Shown: positions 7,211 to 14,037 of the stretch, one piece after another
How the letters are laid out: each line of letters begins with the position of its first letter
Position numbering within the stretch: position 1 is the first letter of the stretch
Assembly: GCA_022013615.1 (NCBI GenBank)
Contig: JAKLQB010000470.1
Span: 1-17,691 of the forward strand
DNA: 17,691 nt
Direction: 5' to 3'
From: Desulfobacterales bacterium
GTDB lineage: Bacteria; Desulfobacterota; DSM-4660; Desulfatiglandales; Desulfatiglandaceae
Translations under genes and position numbers: made by a program
The notes under the pieces: model-generated
What the model was told of the DNA's origin: nothing
The model's input: the letters and a program-made list of their open reading frames with translations, nothing else
The model's database searches: none

Positions 7211-7789
7211 ATGGAGTTTATAAACAAGGTCTTTAATCACCCCGGACTACGAAAAGCACTGGTAAAAAGCAGGGTTTTTCTGGTGATTGTGTTTCTTATT
7301 CTCATATTGATTTACGGCCGACTGGAGCTGTATTTTCTTGCCTTTGCTGTTTCTATTTCCGGGGAATTGATCCAAATATGGTCATCAGGCAGCCTGGAAA
7401 AGAACAAGTTACTTACTGTGAGAGGCCCCTATAGCCTGGTCAGGAATCCAATGTATTTAGGAAGGTTCCTGGTTGTTTTAGGTGGTATGTTTTTATTAGG
7501 TAATATTTATTTTGTTTTAGCCTATGTGGTGATATACTATTTTTATATGGCTAACCGTGTAAAAAGGGAAGAGAAGCATCTGGGAAAGATTTTTGGAGAA
7601 CCCTACAGAATATATTGCAGTGAGGTGAATAGATTTATTCCGAATTTCAGGGTTTATGAAAAAGGGGAGTTGGTCTTTTTCCGATTCAATATCTTATTTC
7701 ACAATAATGAACACTTCAATTTTTTGGCTGTGATAGGCTTTTATATTATCTTCTATGTTTGTAACCCAATGATAAATTCGTTTCTTTGA
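7211..7789 (+). CDS. PEMT/ICMT-family integral membrane methyltransferase
   Basis: The 192-residue protein is strongly hydrophobic, with helices at about 21-40, 44-62 and 88-115. It carries the isoprenylcysteine carboxyl methyltransferase / phospholipid methyltransferase (PF04191) signature: GPYSLVRNPMYLGRF at about 75-89, then EEKHLGKIFGEPYRIYCSEVNRFIP with the conserved glutamates and the Y-x-x-Y segment that bind S-adenosylmethionine. Bacterial members methylate lipids or other small lipophilic molecules; the substrate cannot be read from sequence. After the domain there is an extra tail of about 45 residues with one more hydrophobic helix (about 165-185), which is unusual for the family. 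The ATG lacks a clear Shine-Dalgarno sequence. The gene appears separately transcribed from the promoter at 7066-7094. Confidence 0.8.
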   Translation: MEFINKVFNHPGLRKALVKSRVFLVIVFLILILIYGRLELYFLAFAVSISGELIQIWSSGSLEKNKLLTVRGPYSLVRNPMYLGRFLVVLGGMFLLGNIYFVLAYVVIYYFYMANRVKREEKHLGKIFGEPYRIYCSEVNRFIPNFRVYEKGELVFFRFNILFHNNEHFNFLAVIGFYIIFYVCNPMINSFL

Positions 7790-7800
7790 ACAGTCTTAGC

Positions 7801-7853
7801 TTATAATAGAACGATTATAACGCAGGTATTTATTTACAGGATTATTATAATAA
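7801..7853. promoter_or_regulatory. Two AT-rich palindromes upstream of lptG
   Basis: TTATAAT (7801-7807) and ATTATAA (7814-7820) form a perfect 7-bp inverted repeat around a 6-base spacer. TTATTATAATAA (7842-7853) is a perfect 12-bp palindrome 21 bases further on. Dyads of this kind between genes often bind dimeric regulators. They also contain TATAAT-like -10 hexamers, but no convincing -35 box was found at the right distance. No regulator is identified. Confidence 0.35.
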
Positions 7854-7880
7854 GGTCTTGTTTATGACTTAAAAATAGAT

Positions 7881-7904
7881 TCCTGTTTATCCTGTTATCC
7901 TGTC
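7881..7904. repeat. Three near-tandem TCCTGT units
   Basis: TCCTGTTTA, TCCTGTTA and TCCTGTC follow each other with 9- and 8-base spacing, and ACAGGAT occurs inverted at 7836-7842. Short ATCCTGTTA-type arrays are common intergenic elements in deltaproteobacterial genomes. Function unknown. Confidence 0.5.
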
Positions 7905-7956
7905 TAAAAAAGAGATACTTGAAAAGTAATTAACGATTTGCCGGAGTAATGACCAA

Positions 7957-9033
7957 TTGAGGGTGCTGACAAGATATTTCTGCAAAGAGTTTTTCAAGCT
8001 TCTATCGCTGGTCCTGACTATCTCTCTGTCCATATATCTGATAATAGAATTTGTCCAAAAGCTATATGATTTCCTGGATGTGCACGTACCGATGAGGGTG
8101 ATGTTTTTATTCCTCCTTTACAAAACCCCCTTCATAATAACTCAGATGCTACCTGTGTCCACATTGATCGCGATTATTGTCATGTTCTCCCTCATGAAAA
8201 AGAACAACGAGATCACAGCAATGAAAGCGTGTGGAATAAATATCTTCGAGATCTCAAAGCCGGTTGTTTTTGTTTCCATACTTGTTGCAGCCATCATGTT
8301 TCTGTTTTCCGAGCTAATTGTCCCATATGCCAGTTCCAGGAGTAATGAGATATGGAATGTAGAAGTGAAGAAAAAGGACCCGACACGGTTTTATGGACAT
8401 GATCATATTTGGTACAGGGGAACTGATGCCTTCTATCTGATCAGGCACTTTGACAGCAAGAGGAATGTGATGGCTGATCTCAGTTTGTATTTCTTTGACA
8501 AATCGTTTCAGTTAATCAAAAGAATAGATGCACGCAAAGGAACCTGGACCGGGCATAATTGGAAAATACAGGAAGGCATTGTGCAGGAGGCAAAAGACGA
8601 AGGTGGATACAGCCTCATGAAATTTGACGAAATTCAAATAGAACTCCCGGAAGGGCCTGAGGTTTTTGTAAGACCTGTCAGAAAGCCAGAGGAGATGAGT
8701 TATTGGCAACTGAAGCGATATGCTGAAAGGGTTCGGCTTGAAGGCTATGATGATACTGAATACCTGGTTGATATGAATATTAAATTAGCGCTCCCTTTGG
8801 TTAATCTTTTAATGGTATTGATAGGGATTCCGGTTGCCCTTGGGATAAAGAGAGGTGGGACTCCACTCGCCGTATCCCTTGGCGTAGGGCTCTGTTTCCT
8901 CTATTTGATCAATCTTGGTTTTTTACGGTCGTTAGGCCTTTCAGGGATGTTGCCACCAGTTCTTGCGGCCTGGTCAGCCAATGTGATTTTTTTCTTTTTA
9001 GGTATCTATCTGATGATGCGTCTAAAGGCATAG
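7957..9033 (+). CDS. lptG: LPS export ABC transporter permease, LptG type
   Basis: Inner-membrane permease of the Lpt machine, which extracts lipopolysaccharide and passes it to the periplasmic bridge. The 358-residue protein has the YjgP/YjgQ layout: three N-terminal transmembrane helices (about 12-32, 56-80, 97-120), a periplasmic beta-jellyroll of about 150 residues (starting near WNVEVKKKDPTRFYGHDHIWYR), and three C-terminal helices (about 272-292, 300-320, 328-352). The stretch FSLMKKNNEITAMKACGINIF is the coupling-helix region that contacts the ATPase LptB. The TTG start at 7957 is preceded by GGAG (7943-7946). LptG normally pairs with LptF, usually encoded next door, but no lptF is present in this window; LptF versus LptG is judged by overall resemblance. 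An LpxL-type gene follows 28 bp later. Confidence 0.87.
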   Translation: MRVLTRYFCKEFFKLLSLVLTISLSIYLIIEFVQKLYDFLDVHVPMRVMFLFLLYKTPFIITQMLPVSTLIAIIVMFSLMKKNNEITAMKACGINIFEISKPVVFVSILVAAIMFLFSELIVPYASSRSNEIWNVEVKKKDPTRFYGHDHIWYRGTDAFYLIRHFDSKRNVMADLSLYFFDKSFQLIKRIDARKGTWTGHNWKIQEGIVQEAKDEGGYSLMKFDEIQIELPEGPEVFVRPVRKPEEMSYWQLKRYAERVRLEGYDDTEYLVDMNIKLALPLVNLLMVLIGIPVALGIKRGGTPLAVSLGVGLCFLYLINLGFLRSLGLSGMLPPVLAAWSANVIFFFLGIYLMMRLKA

Positions 9034-9061
9034 TTAGAATTGCTGGAGATTTCTAAATCGT

Positions 9062-10036
9062 ATGAGAAAAAAGTCTAACAAATGGTATCGTGTTGTTTAT
9101 TTTCTGGGAATATTTGGCTCTTATCTTTTTCGAATTTTCCCCTTAAAGACATGGTTGTTTCTGGGGAGGTGTTTCGGTCTTCTTTTTTATTTCCTGGCTT
9201 TTCAGCAAAGAAGGATTGCATTGAGAAATCTAAGATTTGTCTTTGGAAAGGAAAAGAATGAAGATGAAATAGTCTCTCTGGCCAGAAAGAATTTTCAGCA
9301 ATTTGGTATGATTGCATGTGAATGGGCACGGTTGAAATATATCACTAAGGAAGAATTGCAAAGGCTTGTTGACATCGAAGGGAAGGAACATCTGCTTGCC
9401 GCCAGGAAAAAAAGTCCGTCTGTCATTCTTTTGGGTGCCCATTTTGGGAATTGGGAATATGCCCATCTTCTCTATGCAAGTACAATAAACCGTCTCAACT
9501 TTATAGTCCGAGCAATAGACATACCGTTTATTGAAAAAGAAAGAGTCGCATTCAATGAAAATTTTGGAGTGGGGATACTGTATCAAAAGAATGGACTTCG
9601 ACCGGCAATTAGAAAACTAAAAAAGGGGGAAGATCTGGTTCTCTTTGCTGATCGACAGGCAGGTTCAAAAGAGGGAATCACATGCCAGTTTTTTGGCAAG
9701 GAGACATCGACCCTCACACTGGTCCCTGCGTTAGCTCAAAGATTTCATGTTCCCATAGTTCCCATGTTCATAATCCGCTCAAAAGATATGGTGCATCATC
9801 GCATTGTTTTTTCCCCTGAACTCAAGATTGAACCCAGCGACAAGGAGGAAAGCATTCGTGAAGGAACGCAAAGACAAAGTGATATTATTGAAAAGGTAAT
9901 CAGAGAATACCCCGATCACTGGGTGTGGCTCCACAAGCGATGGAAAGCGCACCATCGATATCTTTACGCAGAATCCCTGGCAAAAAGAAAACGTCGCAGG
10001 GAAAAAAGGAAGGCGCGACATTGTGCAAATATGTGA
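9062..10036 (+). CDS. Lipid A biosynthesis acyltransferase (LpxL/HtrB family)
   Basis: Transfers a fatty acyl chain to a lipid A precursor at the inner membrane. The 324-residue protein has an N-terminal hydrophobic anchor (about 10-48) and the LpxL-type sequence RRIALRNLRFVFG (50-62). The catalytic HX4E motif is HFGNWE, with His127 and Glu132. Further family blocks are the LVLFADRQAG region and the C-terminal YPDHWVWLHKRWK, typical of the LpxL/LpxM/HtrB family. The last 25 residues are very basic. It follows lptG by 28 bp, with only a weakly placed GGAG before the ATG, and is probably in the same operon, so lipid A completion is linked to LPS export. Which acyl position it modifies cannot be told. 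It ends 4 bp from the convergent minus-strand gene. Confidence 0.9.
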   Translation: MRKKSNKWYRVVYFLGIFGSYLFRIFPLKTWLFLGRCFGLLFYFLAFQQRRIALRNLRFVFGKEKNEDEIVSLARKNFQQFGMIACEWARLKYITKEELQRLVDIEGKEHLLAARKKSPSVILLGAHFGNWEYAHLLYASTINRLNFIVRAIDIPFIEKERVAFNENFGVGILYQKNGLRPAIRKLKKGEDLVLFADRQAGSKEGITCQFFGKETSTLTLVPALAQRFHVPIVPMFIIRSKDMVHHRIVFSPELKIEPSDKEESIREGTQRQSDIIEKVIREYPDHWVWLHKRWKAHHRYLYAESLAKRKRRREKRKARHCANM

Positions 10037-10040
10037 TCTG

Positions 10041-10946
10041 TTACTCAAACTCTTCAGATTCCTCCGAGGGATGGAATAGAAAAAGCGTTTCATCCCTTAT
10101 CTTTTCAGGTGCCTCGCGGAGAAGATACTCCTCAGTATCCCTTCGGAAAATCTTTGCCCGCTTTTCAAGATCATTGAGCTTATCAGCTACCCCCGTCTGA
10201 AGTAGCATTGCCTTAACATCTCTGAAGAGATCCTCACTGCCGTGCAGCAGCGTACCTTCATGGAGGATCTTACAGGCAACCATATGTTTGAATGTTTCGA
10301 ACCTGATCTGCTCCTTAACCAGCACAACTTTCTTTACAATATAGTCGACCTCTTCTTTAACGTGGGGAGAAATTAGAAGCCTGTATTTTTCCTGGTAGAT
10401 AGCGTCGTCCAGTCTTTTCATCAGGTCATCAGGGGTTTGATCGTCGGCGATAACAACCAGATCTATATCCGAGCCTTTGACAAGTTTCCCTGTACTTCTC
10501 TCCGGACGCGGTACATCGTGAGCCATGTTATAGACAATGTCCCCGGCAATAATGAAACAGAGCCGGTGTTCAAGAAGAAAAAGGCTTTCGATCTGGCCTG
10601 TAAGGCCGGAAACGACATGGTAGGCCAGTTTTAGTTTAGCCCTGCTGACCGCTTCAATGTGGGAGGTCAATTCCATGACCCTGCTTTCAAGTGGATTTGG
10701 GTCCCCGGAAATGCCTACGACAGAGTAAGTCAAAAATTCCCGCCAGATTGATGGAGACAGCCTTGCAAATCCTTCCACCCGGCGGTCCAGCCGTAAGTAC
10801 CGTGTACCCACGGTTCGGATTGCCAGGTTTTTGGACCCTTTGCATATCTGCCACAGGATGATCCCATCGCCACCAAAAGTTTCCCATATCTCTGACCCCG
10901 TCAAGGGTCCTTTATGTTCTATGAGTTTAATAATCTCTTTTTCCAT
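10041..10946 (-). CDS. Winged-helix protein with a nucleotidyltransferase (pol-beta-like) domain
   Basis: The 301-residue protein has two parts. Residues 1-60 look like a winged helix: GPLTGSEIWETFGG as recognition helices and a wing TVGTRYLRLDRRV. The middle part has nucleotidyltransferase features: a beta strand FIIAGD, a long loop, then KGSDIDLVVIADD at about 162-174, matching the GS-x-D-x-D metal-binding pattern. The second half is helical and charged. The substrate is unknown; DNA/RNA binding plus nucleotide transfer is inferred from fold only. The ATG follows the TGA of the CNNM gene with no gap (TGAATG), so it is the second gene of a coupled pair. MNT-type toxin-antitoxin antitoxins and AbiE-type proteins share such domains, but no toxin partner is present. 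Confidence 0.6.
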   Translation of the reverse strand: MEKEIIKLIEHKGPLTGSEIWETFGGDGIILWQICKGSKNLAIRTVGTRYLRLDRRVEGFARLSPSIWREFLTYSVVGISGDPNPLESRVMELTSHIEAVSRAKLKLAYHVVSGLTGQIESLFLLEHRLCFIIAGDIVYNMAHDVPRPERSTGKLVKGSDIDLVVIADDQTPDDLMKRLDDAIYQEKYRLLISPHVKEEVDYIVKKVVLVKEQIRFETFKHMVACKILHEGTLLHGSEDLFRDVKAMLLQTGVADKLNDLEKRAKIFRRDTEEYLLREAPEKIRDETLFLFHPSEESEEFE

Positions 10947-11996
10947 TCAGATATTCTTACTGCCTTCCGAATTCCGAATTGTCATTTTTCGACGTTGTCT
11001 GGCGAGTTCTCGCTTATCGACCACTTCATCCGACTCATCGATGATCTCCCTACCAAGGATTTCCTCCAGGATATCTTCCAGCGTGATCAGACCTGCAAGT
11101 CCTCCATATTCATCAAGAACCACAAAGAGGTGCTGCCTTAAATCCAGAAACTCCATCAACACCCTGTTTAATATGGCCGTTTCAACCACAAAATGAACGG
11201 GTCGCATGAGTTCCGTAAGGCGCATATCTACCTCGCCTTCCGCAAGTGCCATGGAAAGTTCTTTTGTGAGTACAATACCCACCACATCCTCTGTATCCTG
11301 ATCGTAAACAGGAAACCGGCTGTGTTCCCATTTTTTTGGTATTTTGATGGCTTCCTGCAGTGAAAGATGTTCGCTCAGCGAAAAGACCACGGTTCTGGGT
11401 GTCATGACATTTTTGACTTTCTTATCTTGGAGGGTCAGAATATTCTCAATGGCCTGTTCCTGATACGGCTTGATGCCACCTGTCCTAAGGCTCATTTCGG
11501 CCATGATTCTAATCTCTTTGGCGGTTACCGATTCTTTGGTTTTACCCCTGTAAACCAGTTGCGTGATCAGTCCGCTTAACCAAATGGCCGGCGTCATAAG
11601 CCAGACAAGCAATTTCAATGGATAGGCAACAAAAGGTGCCAGTTCCCTTCCATAGACCACTCCTGCTGTCTTGGGGATGATCTCGGAAAAGACCAAAATT
11701 ACCAGGATGAAGAACACGGAAAAATACACAAGCCACTCATGTCCGAAAACCGCAGTTGCCGCTGCACCTGCAAAAGCGGCCCCTGCGGTGTTGGCGACGG
11801 TATTCAGTGACAGTATGGCTGCTATGGGTCGGTCTACATTCTCCCGCATTTGCTTAAAGATTTTCCCTCCCGGTTTTCCTGCCTTGGCCATTACCTCAAT
11901 ATGCCTTCTGGGTAGAGCGTATAGAACCGCCTCAAAAAGCGAGCATCCGGCGGATATGAAAACGGCAAAACTTACTGCGAGAATTAGTTCTAACAT
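10947..11996 (-). CDS. CNNM/DUF21 membrane protein with a CBS pair (CorB/HlyC-type)
   Basis: The 349-residue protein has a CNNM (DUF21) transmembrane domain at about 1-150, including the conserved NTVANTAGAAFAG and FSEIIPKTAGVVYG, then an acidic helix and two CBS domains (about 195-315; VMTPRTVV and the closing DEYGGLAGLITLEDILEEILG). CNNM/CorB proteins are linked to Mg2+ or Co2+ transport, with CBS domains sensing Mg-ATP. The C-terminal CorC_HlyC domain found in most members (about 430 residues) is missing; instead the protein ends in a basic stretch and 12 residues partly encoded by a heptamer repeat. GAGGAGG at 12008-12014 (minus strand) is a good ribosome binding site about 11 bases from the ATG. 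The old 'hemolysin' name should not be taken as function. Confidence 0.88.
   Translation of the reverse strand: MLELILAVSFAVFISAGCSLFEAVLYALPRRHIEVMAKAGKPGGKIFKQMRENVDRPIAAILSLNTVANTAGAAFAGAAATAVFGHEWLVYFSVFFILVILVFSEIIPKTAGVVYGRELAPFVAYPLKLLVWLMTPAIWLSGLITQLVYRGKTKESVTAKEIRIMAEMSLRTGGIKPYQEQAIENILTLQDKKVKNVMTPRTVVFSLSEHLSLQEAIKIPKKWEHSRFPVYDQDTEDVVGIVLTKELSMALAEGEVDMRLTELMRPVHFVVETAILNRVLMEFLDLRQHLFVVLDEYGGLAGLITLEDILEEILGREIIDESDEVVDKRELARQRRKMTIRNSEGSKNI
10967..10980 (-). repeat. Two tandem AATTCGG heptamers at the CNNM 3' end
   Basis: On the minus strand two AATTCGG units sit end to end inside the final codons of the CNNM gene, 18 bases before its stop codon. They match the AAYYCGN heptamers at 4435-4469 and have the same orientation relative to the gene. 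Two units alone could be chance; the recurrence at gene ends is the reason to record it. Confidence 0.5.
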
Positions 11997-12024
11997 CTTT
12001 TATCAAGCCTCCTCGGTAACATCT

Positions 12025-12048
12025 CAAAAAGTTCGGGCATTCCGCCCG
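12025..12048 (-). terminator. Possible intrinsic terminator downstream of mobA
   Basis: On the minus strand a CGGGC/GCCCG stem (12034-12038 with 12044-12048) with a 5-base loop is followed two bases later by five T residues (12026-12030). It lies between the mobA stop codon and the CNNM start. The stem is short, so strength is uncertain. Confidence 0.4.
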
Positions 12049-12116
12049 CTTCCCCCTTTGGCAAAGGGGGATTGAGGCCCGCCCTCCAGCCAAGCGGAGC
12101 GAGGCGGACGGGGAGA
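12041..12116. repeat. Palindromic intergenic element with a 21-bp core
   Basis: The core 12051-12071 is a near-perfect palindrome: TCCCCCTTTG, one central G, CAAAGGGGGA. Flanking arms TCCGCCCGCT (12041-12050) and AGCGAGGCGGA (12098-12108) are also inverted copies with one base inserted. The rest is GC-rich. CCCCCTTTGGCAAAGGGGG cores of this type are widespread interspersed repeats in bacteria. It separates mobA from the CNNM gene. Confidence 0.6.
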
Positions 12117-12126
12117 TTTTTCTAAT

Positions 12127-12729
12127 TCAGCCCGGATTTATTGAGAACTTACCATTCTTAATTACATCCGGTTTGTTGATATTAAAAAAGGACTCCAATT
12201 GCGGATCAAAGCGTCGAATTTCGTTTTCATCAACGTAGCGGACCGATACCTTGGGGAACAATCGGAAAATCTGGTATTGGCTGGAATCAATCAAGCGTTT
12301 TATTGGCGGAAGGCAACGCTTGCCATAGAGCGCATGCAGTGCCTCGGTACCCGCCTGTGTCCTGGGAACCACCGCATCAAAATCGTACCGGACCTCCACC
12401 ATATAATGAATCAGCTCCCGGTTAAGATGAGGCATATCACAGGCCACAAAAAAGCCTGCTTGATTTCTGATAGTCATCAACGCCGTAAAGATCCCGCCTA
12501 AGGGTCCCAGGCCCTTAATGAGATCTTCATGCATCGGGAGTTTAAGGTAGGAGTATTCATCCGGGGTATTGGTGATGAGGATCAGATGTCTAAATAGAGA
12601 CCCCATAACATTGATAGTTCTTTCAATCAATGGAATGCCGTCAATTTTCACCAGGGCCTTGTTCCTGCCATAGCGGAGGCTCTTGCCGCCCGCAAGGATA
12701 ACCCCTGTAACATCTTTAATCTTCTTCAT
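12127..12729 (-). CDS. mobA: Molybdenum cofactor guanylyltransferase (MobA)
   Basis: Adds GMP from GTP to molybdopterin to form the guanine dinucleotide cofactor used by DMSO-reductase-family enzymes such as formate dehydrogenase. The 200-residue length fits the family. The nucleotide-binding motif LAGGKSLRYGRNKAL covers 12-26, with Lys24 as the conserved lysine. GPLGGI at 75-80, the metal-binding aspartate in ACDMPHLN at 96-103 (Asp98), and FFNINKPD near 181-188 match MobA. It starts 6 bp after fdhD; AGTAGGGTGAT before the ATG overlaps the fdhD end and can serve as ribosome binding site. Pairing with fdhD indicates a formate dehydrogenase maturation operon. The catalytic subunit is not in the window. 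Confidence 0.93.
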   Translation of the reverse strand: MKKIKDVTGVILAGGKSLRYGRNKALVKIDGIPLIERTINVMGSLFRHLILITNTPDEYSYLKLPMHEDLIKGLGPLGGIFTALMTIRNQAGFFVACDMPHLNRELIHYMVEVRYDFDAVVPRTQAGTEALHALYGKRCLPPIKRLIDSSQYQIFRLFPKVSVRYVDENEIRRFDPQLESFFNINKPDVIKNGKFSINPG

Positions 12730-12735
12730 ATCACC

Positions 12736-13563
12736 CTACTCCCCTTCGAATCCTGCAATACGACGGGCATGGCTATAGATCCTGTTGGAATGCTGGGCCA
12801 TGTCAATTAAGGTGATATTATAAAACTTGGCTGCCTCAACTGCGCTGGAGGTGGGCCTGGACATGGCCACAAAGACAGGGAACCCGATTCTTGTGGTTTT
12901 AAGAATCATTTCCAGGCTGGCCCGACCGCTCGAAACCAATATCTTGTCATCGCTGGAAACTCCATTGATCAGGGTCAATCCAATGACCTTGTCCAGCGCG
13001 TTATGACGTCCCATGTCTTCACAGTGAAAAACGGTTTTACCGGCGGAATCAAAAAGTATAGCAGCATGAGCCCCACCTGTTTCCCTGTATAGTGGTTGAA
13101 GCATTTCAAGCTTAGCGGGAAGTTCTTTTAAGATTTCCATAGAAAATCGGTGTCGGCTTTTCACTCGATTCAATCCTCGACTTAAATCATAGTAGTTTTC
13201 CTTTCCACAAATGCCGCAGCTTGAATAGGAAATCCTCTTTGACGACTTATTAGATAAGAGGTCTGAATTTTGCGAAGAAATCGAAACTTTAGCCTCAATA
13301 ACCTGGCCACCATCCTCCTTTTGGGCCTGAGAAATAATGCATTCTTCAATTTCAGAGATATCGCTGACGAGACCATCAGTGAAAATAAAACCGATTACCA
13401 GCTCTCTCGTCATTTCAGGTGTGAACATGATGAGAATATGTTTTTCGCGATTAATGACAATTTCAAGGGGAGACTCGACGAGAAGGTTGCTGGTTTGTGG
13501 CAAAAAAGTGTCTTTTGAATAGGTAAAAGTCCTGAAAGCCTTTGAGAGTTCATTGGGTGGCAT
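12736..13563 (-). CDS. fdhD: Formate dehydrogenase accessory sulfurtransferase (FdhD)
   Basis: Transfers sulfur from a cysteine desulfurase to the Mo-bis-MGD cofactor, which is required for active formate dehydrogenase. The 275-residue protein carries the sulfur-relay cysteines in SSCGICGK (Cys116 and Cys119), and the conserved blocks ETGGAHAA, CEDMGRHNALDKVIG and SSGRASLEMILK. The N-terminal ESPLEIVIN and the helix TRELVIGFIFTDGL also fit the family. The start is the first ATG; no strong Shine-Dalgarno sequence precedes it. A promoter candidate lies at 13612-13640 on the minus strand, and three ATATCCT copies sit between that promoter and the start codon. Confidence 0.95.
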   Translation of the reverse strand: MPPNELSKAFRTFTYSKDTFLPQTSNLLVESPLEIVINREKHILIMFTPEMTRELVIGFIFTDGLVSDISEIEECIISQAQKEDGGQVIEAKVSISSQNSDLLSNKSSKRISYSSCGICGKENYYDLSRGLNRVKSRHRFSMEILKELPAKLEMLQPLYRETGGAHAAILFDSAGKTVFHCEDMGRHNALDKVIGLTLINGVSSDDKILVSSGRASLEMILKTTRIGFPVFVAMSRPTSSAVEAAKFYNITLIDMAQHSNRIYSHARRIAGFEGE

Positions 13564-13611
13564 AGTTAAGGATATAGTTGAGGATATTTTTACTTGTATC
13601 GTTTGATTGTT

Positions 13612-13640
13612 AGGATATTTGCAAAGCTAAACTTTTACAA
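13612..13640 (-). promoter_or_regulatory. Candidate sigma-70 promoter for fdhD-mobA
   Basis: Minus strand: TTGTAA (13635-13640) as -35, a 17-bp spacer, TATCCT (13612-13617) as -10, four of six consensus bases each. The start codon follows about 48 bases downstream. ATATCCT is repeated at 13612-13618, 13581-13587 and 13569-13575, all in the same orientation, which may be an operator array. Confidence 0.4.
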
Positions 13641-13644
13641 GGTT

Positions 13645-13728
13645 TGTAACCGTTCATAGGTTCATCAACTATGTCAAGAAATATGAAGAGGCCAAAGCGA
13701 CCAACCGTGAACCCAGAACCTGAGTTAC
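13645..13728. repeat. Second inverted pair of GTAACCGTTCA-type elements
   Basis: The left element (13645-13666) begins TGTAACCGTTCATAGG and continues TTCATC. The right element (13703-13728) begins AACCGTGAACCC and ends with GAGTTAC. The two are imperfect reverse complements separated by about 36 bases. The left one matches the reverse complement of 7167-7188 at about 18 of 22 positions. Both locations are non-coding, next to a promoter. Confidence 0.5.
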
Positions 13729-13803
13729 AATTTTTATATTAATGATACAATAACAAAAACCGAACGTCACGAAAAAACCTGTTGAACACGGCAGAACGGT
13801 CAG

Positions 13804-13935
13804 ATGCCATTGCCGGGCCATGGCGGCATTTTCACCCCTGCCCGCCCTCTTTAAGGAGGAGGGTATTTATTGTAATGAATTCAATGCGTTAATTCCATAT
13901 CATAAGTGAGAGAAGGACAGGGTGAGGGGGAAAGC
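13804..13935. repeat. Degenerate MITE-like inverted repeat in the fdhD-infA gap
   Basis: The left end (about 13829-13852, TTTTCACCCCTGCCCG onwards) and the right end (about 13907-13935, GTGAG through GACAGGGTGAGGGGG) are imperfect reverse complements, with an AT-rich middle. Inside are a CCCTC/GAGGG stem with a 9-base loop (13845-13863) and, just outside, an ATGCC/GGCAT dyad (13804-13829). No open reading frame of interest occurs. The remainder of the 474-base gap (13564-14037) holds only the promoter candidates and the other repeat pair listed separately. Confidence 0.35.
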
Positions 13936-13966
13936 ATGCGTCACCGCTCAAAATGCGACCATTTAG

Positions 13967-13994
13967 TTGACATTATTCCATAAAATGATATGGT
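13967..13994 (+). promoter_or_regulatory. Sigma-70-type promoter for infA
   Basis: A perfect TTGACA (13967-13972), a 16-bp spacer and TATGGT (13989-13994, four of six consensus bases). Initiation would be near 14001, giving a leader of about 37 nt to the TTG start of infA. The MEMO, glycosyltransferase and radical SAM genes downstream may be co-transcribed from here. Confidence 0.55.
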
Positions 13995-14037
13995 TGAAAA
14001 AAATTCGATCAGGCTGTAGAGTTTAGAAAGGAGTATT

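Noticed and set aside
9989..10020. GTCGC/GCGAC stem at the end of the acyltransferase gene considered as a bidirectional terminator with the convergent gene
   Set aside because: It lies within the coding sequence, has a purine-rich loop and no T tract on the plus strand.
10041..10946. Nucleotidyltransferase as part of a toxin-antitoxin or abortive infection pair
   Set aside because: The neighbours are a CNNM membrane protein and an acyltransferase; no small HEPN or AbiE-like partner is present on either side.
10947..11996. 'Hemolysin' annotation for the CNNM/CBS protein
   Set aside because: The name is historical; the domains are those of divalent-cation transport-type CNNM proteins and nothing indicates a cytolytic toxin.
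12041..12116. Palindromic element considered as a CRISPR fragment or IS end
   Set aside because: There is no repeated unit with spacers and no transposase frame nearby; it is a single nested palindrome.
13564..14037. Search for a tRNA or small RNA gene in the 474-base gap
   Set aside because: No cloverleaf, no TTCRA arm and no hairpin followed by a T tract that would define an RNA gene; repeats and promoters explain the visible structure.
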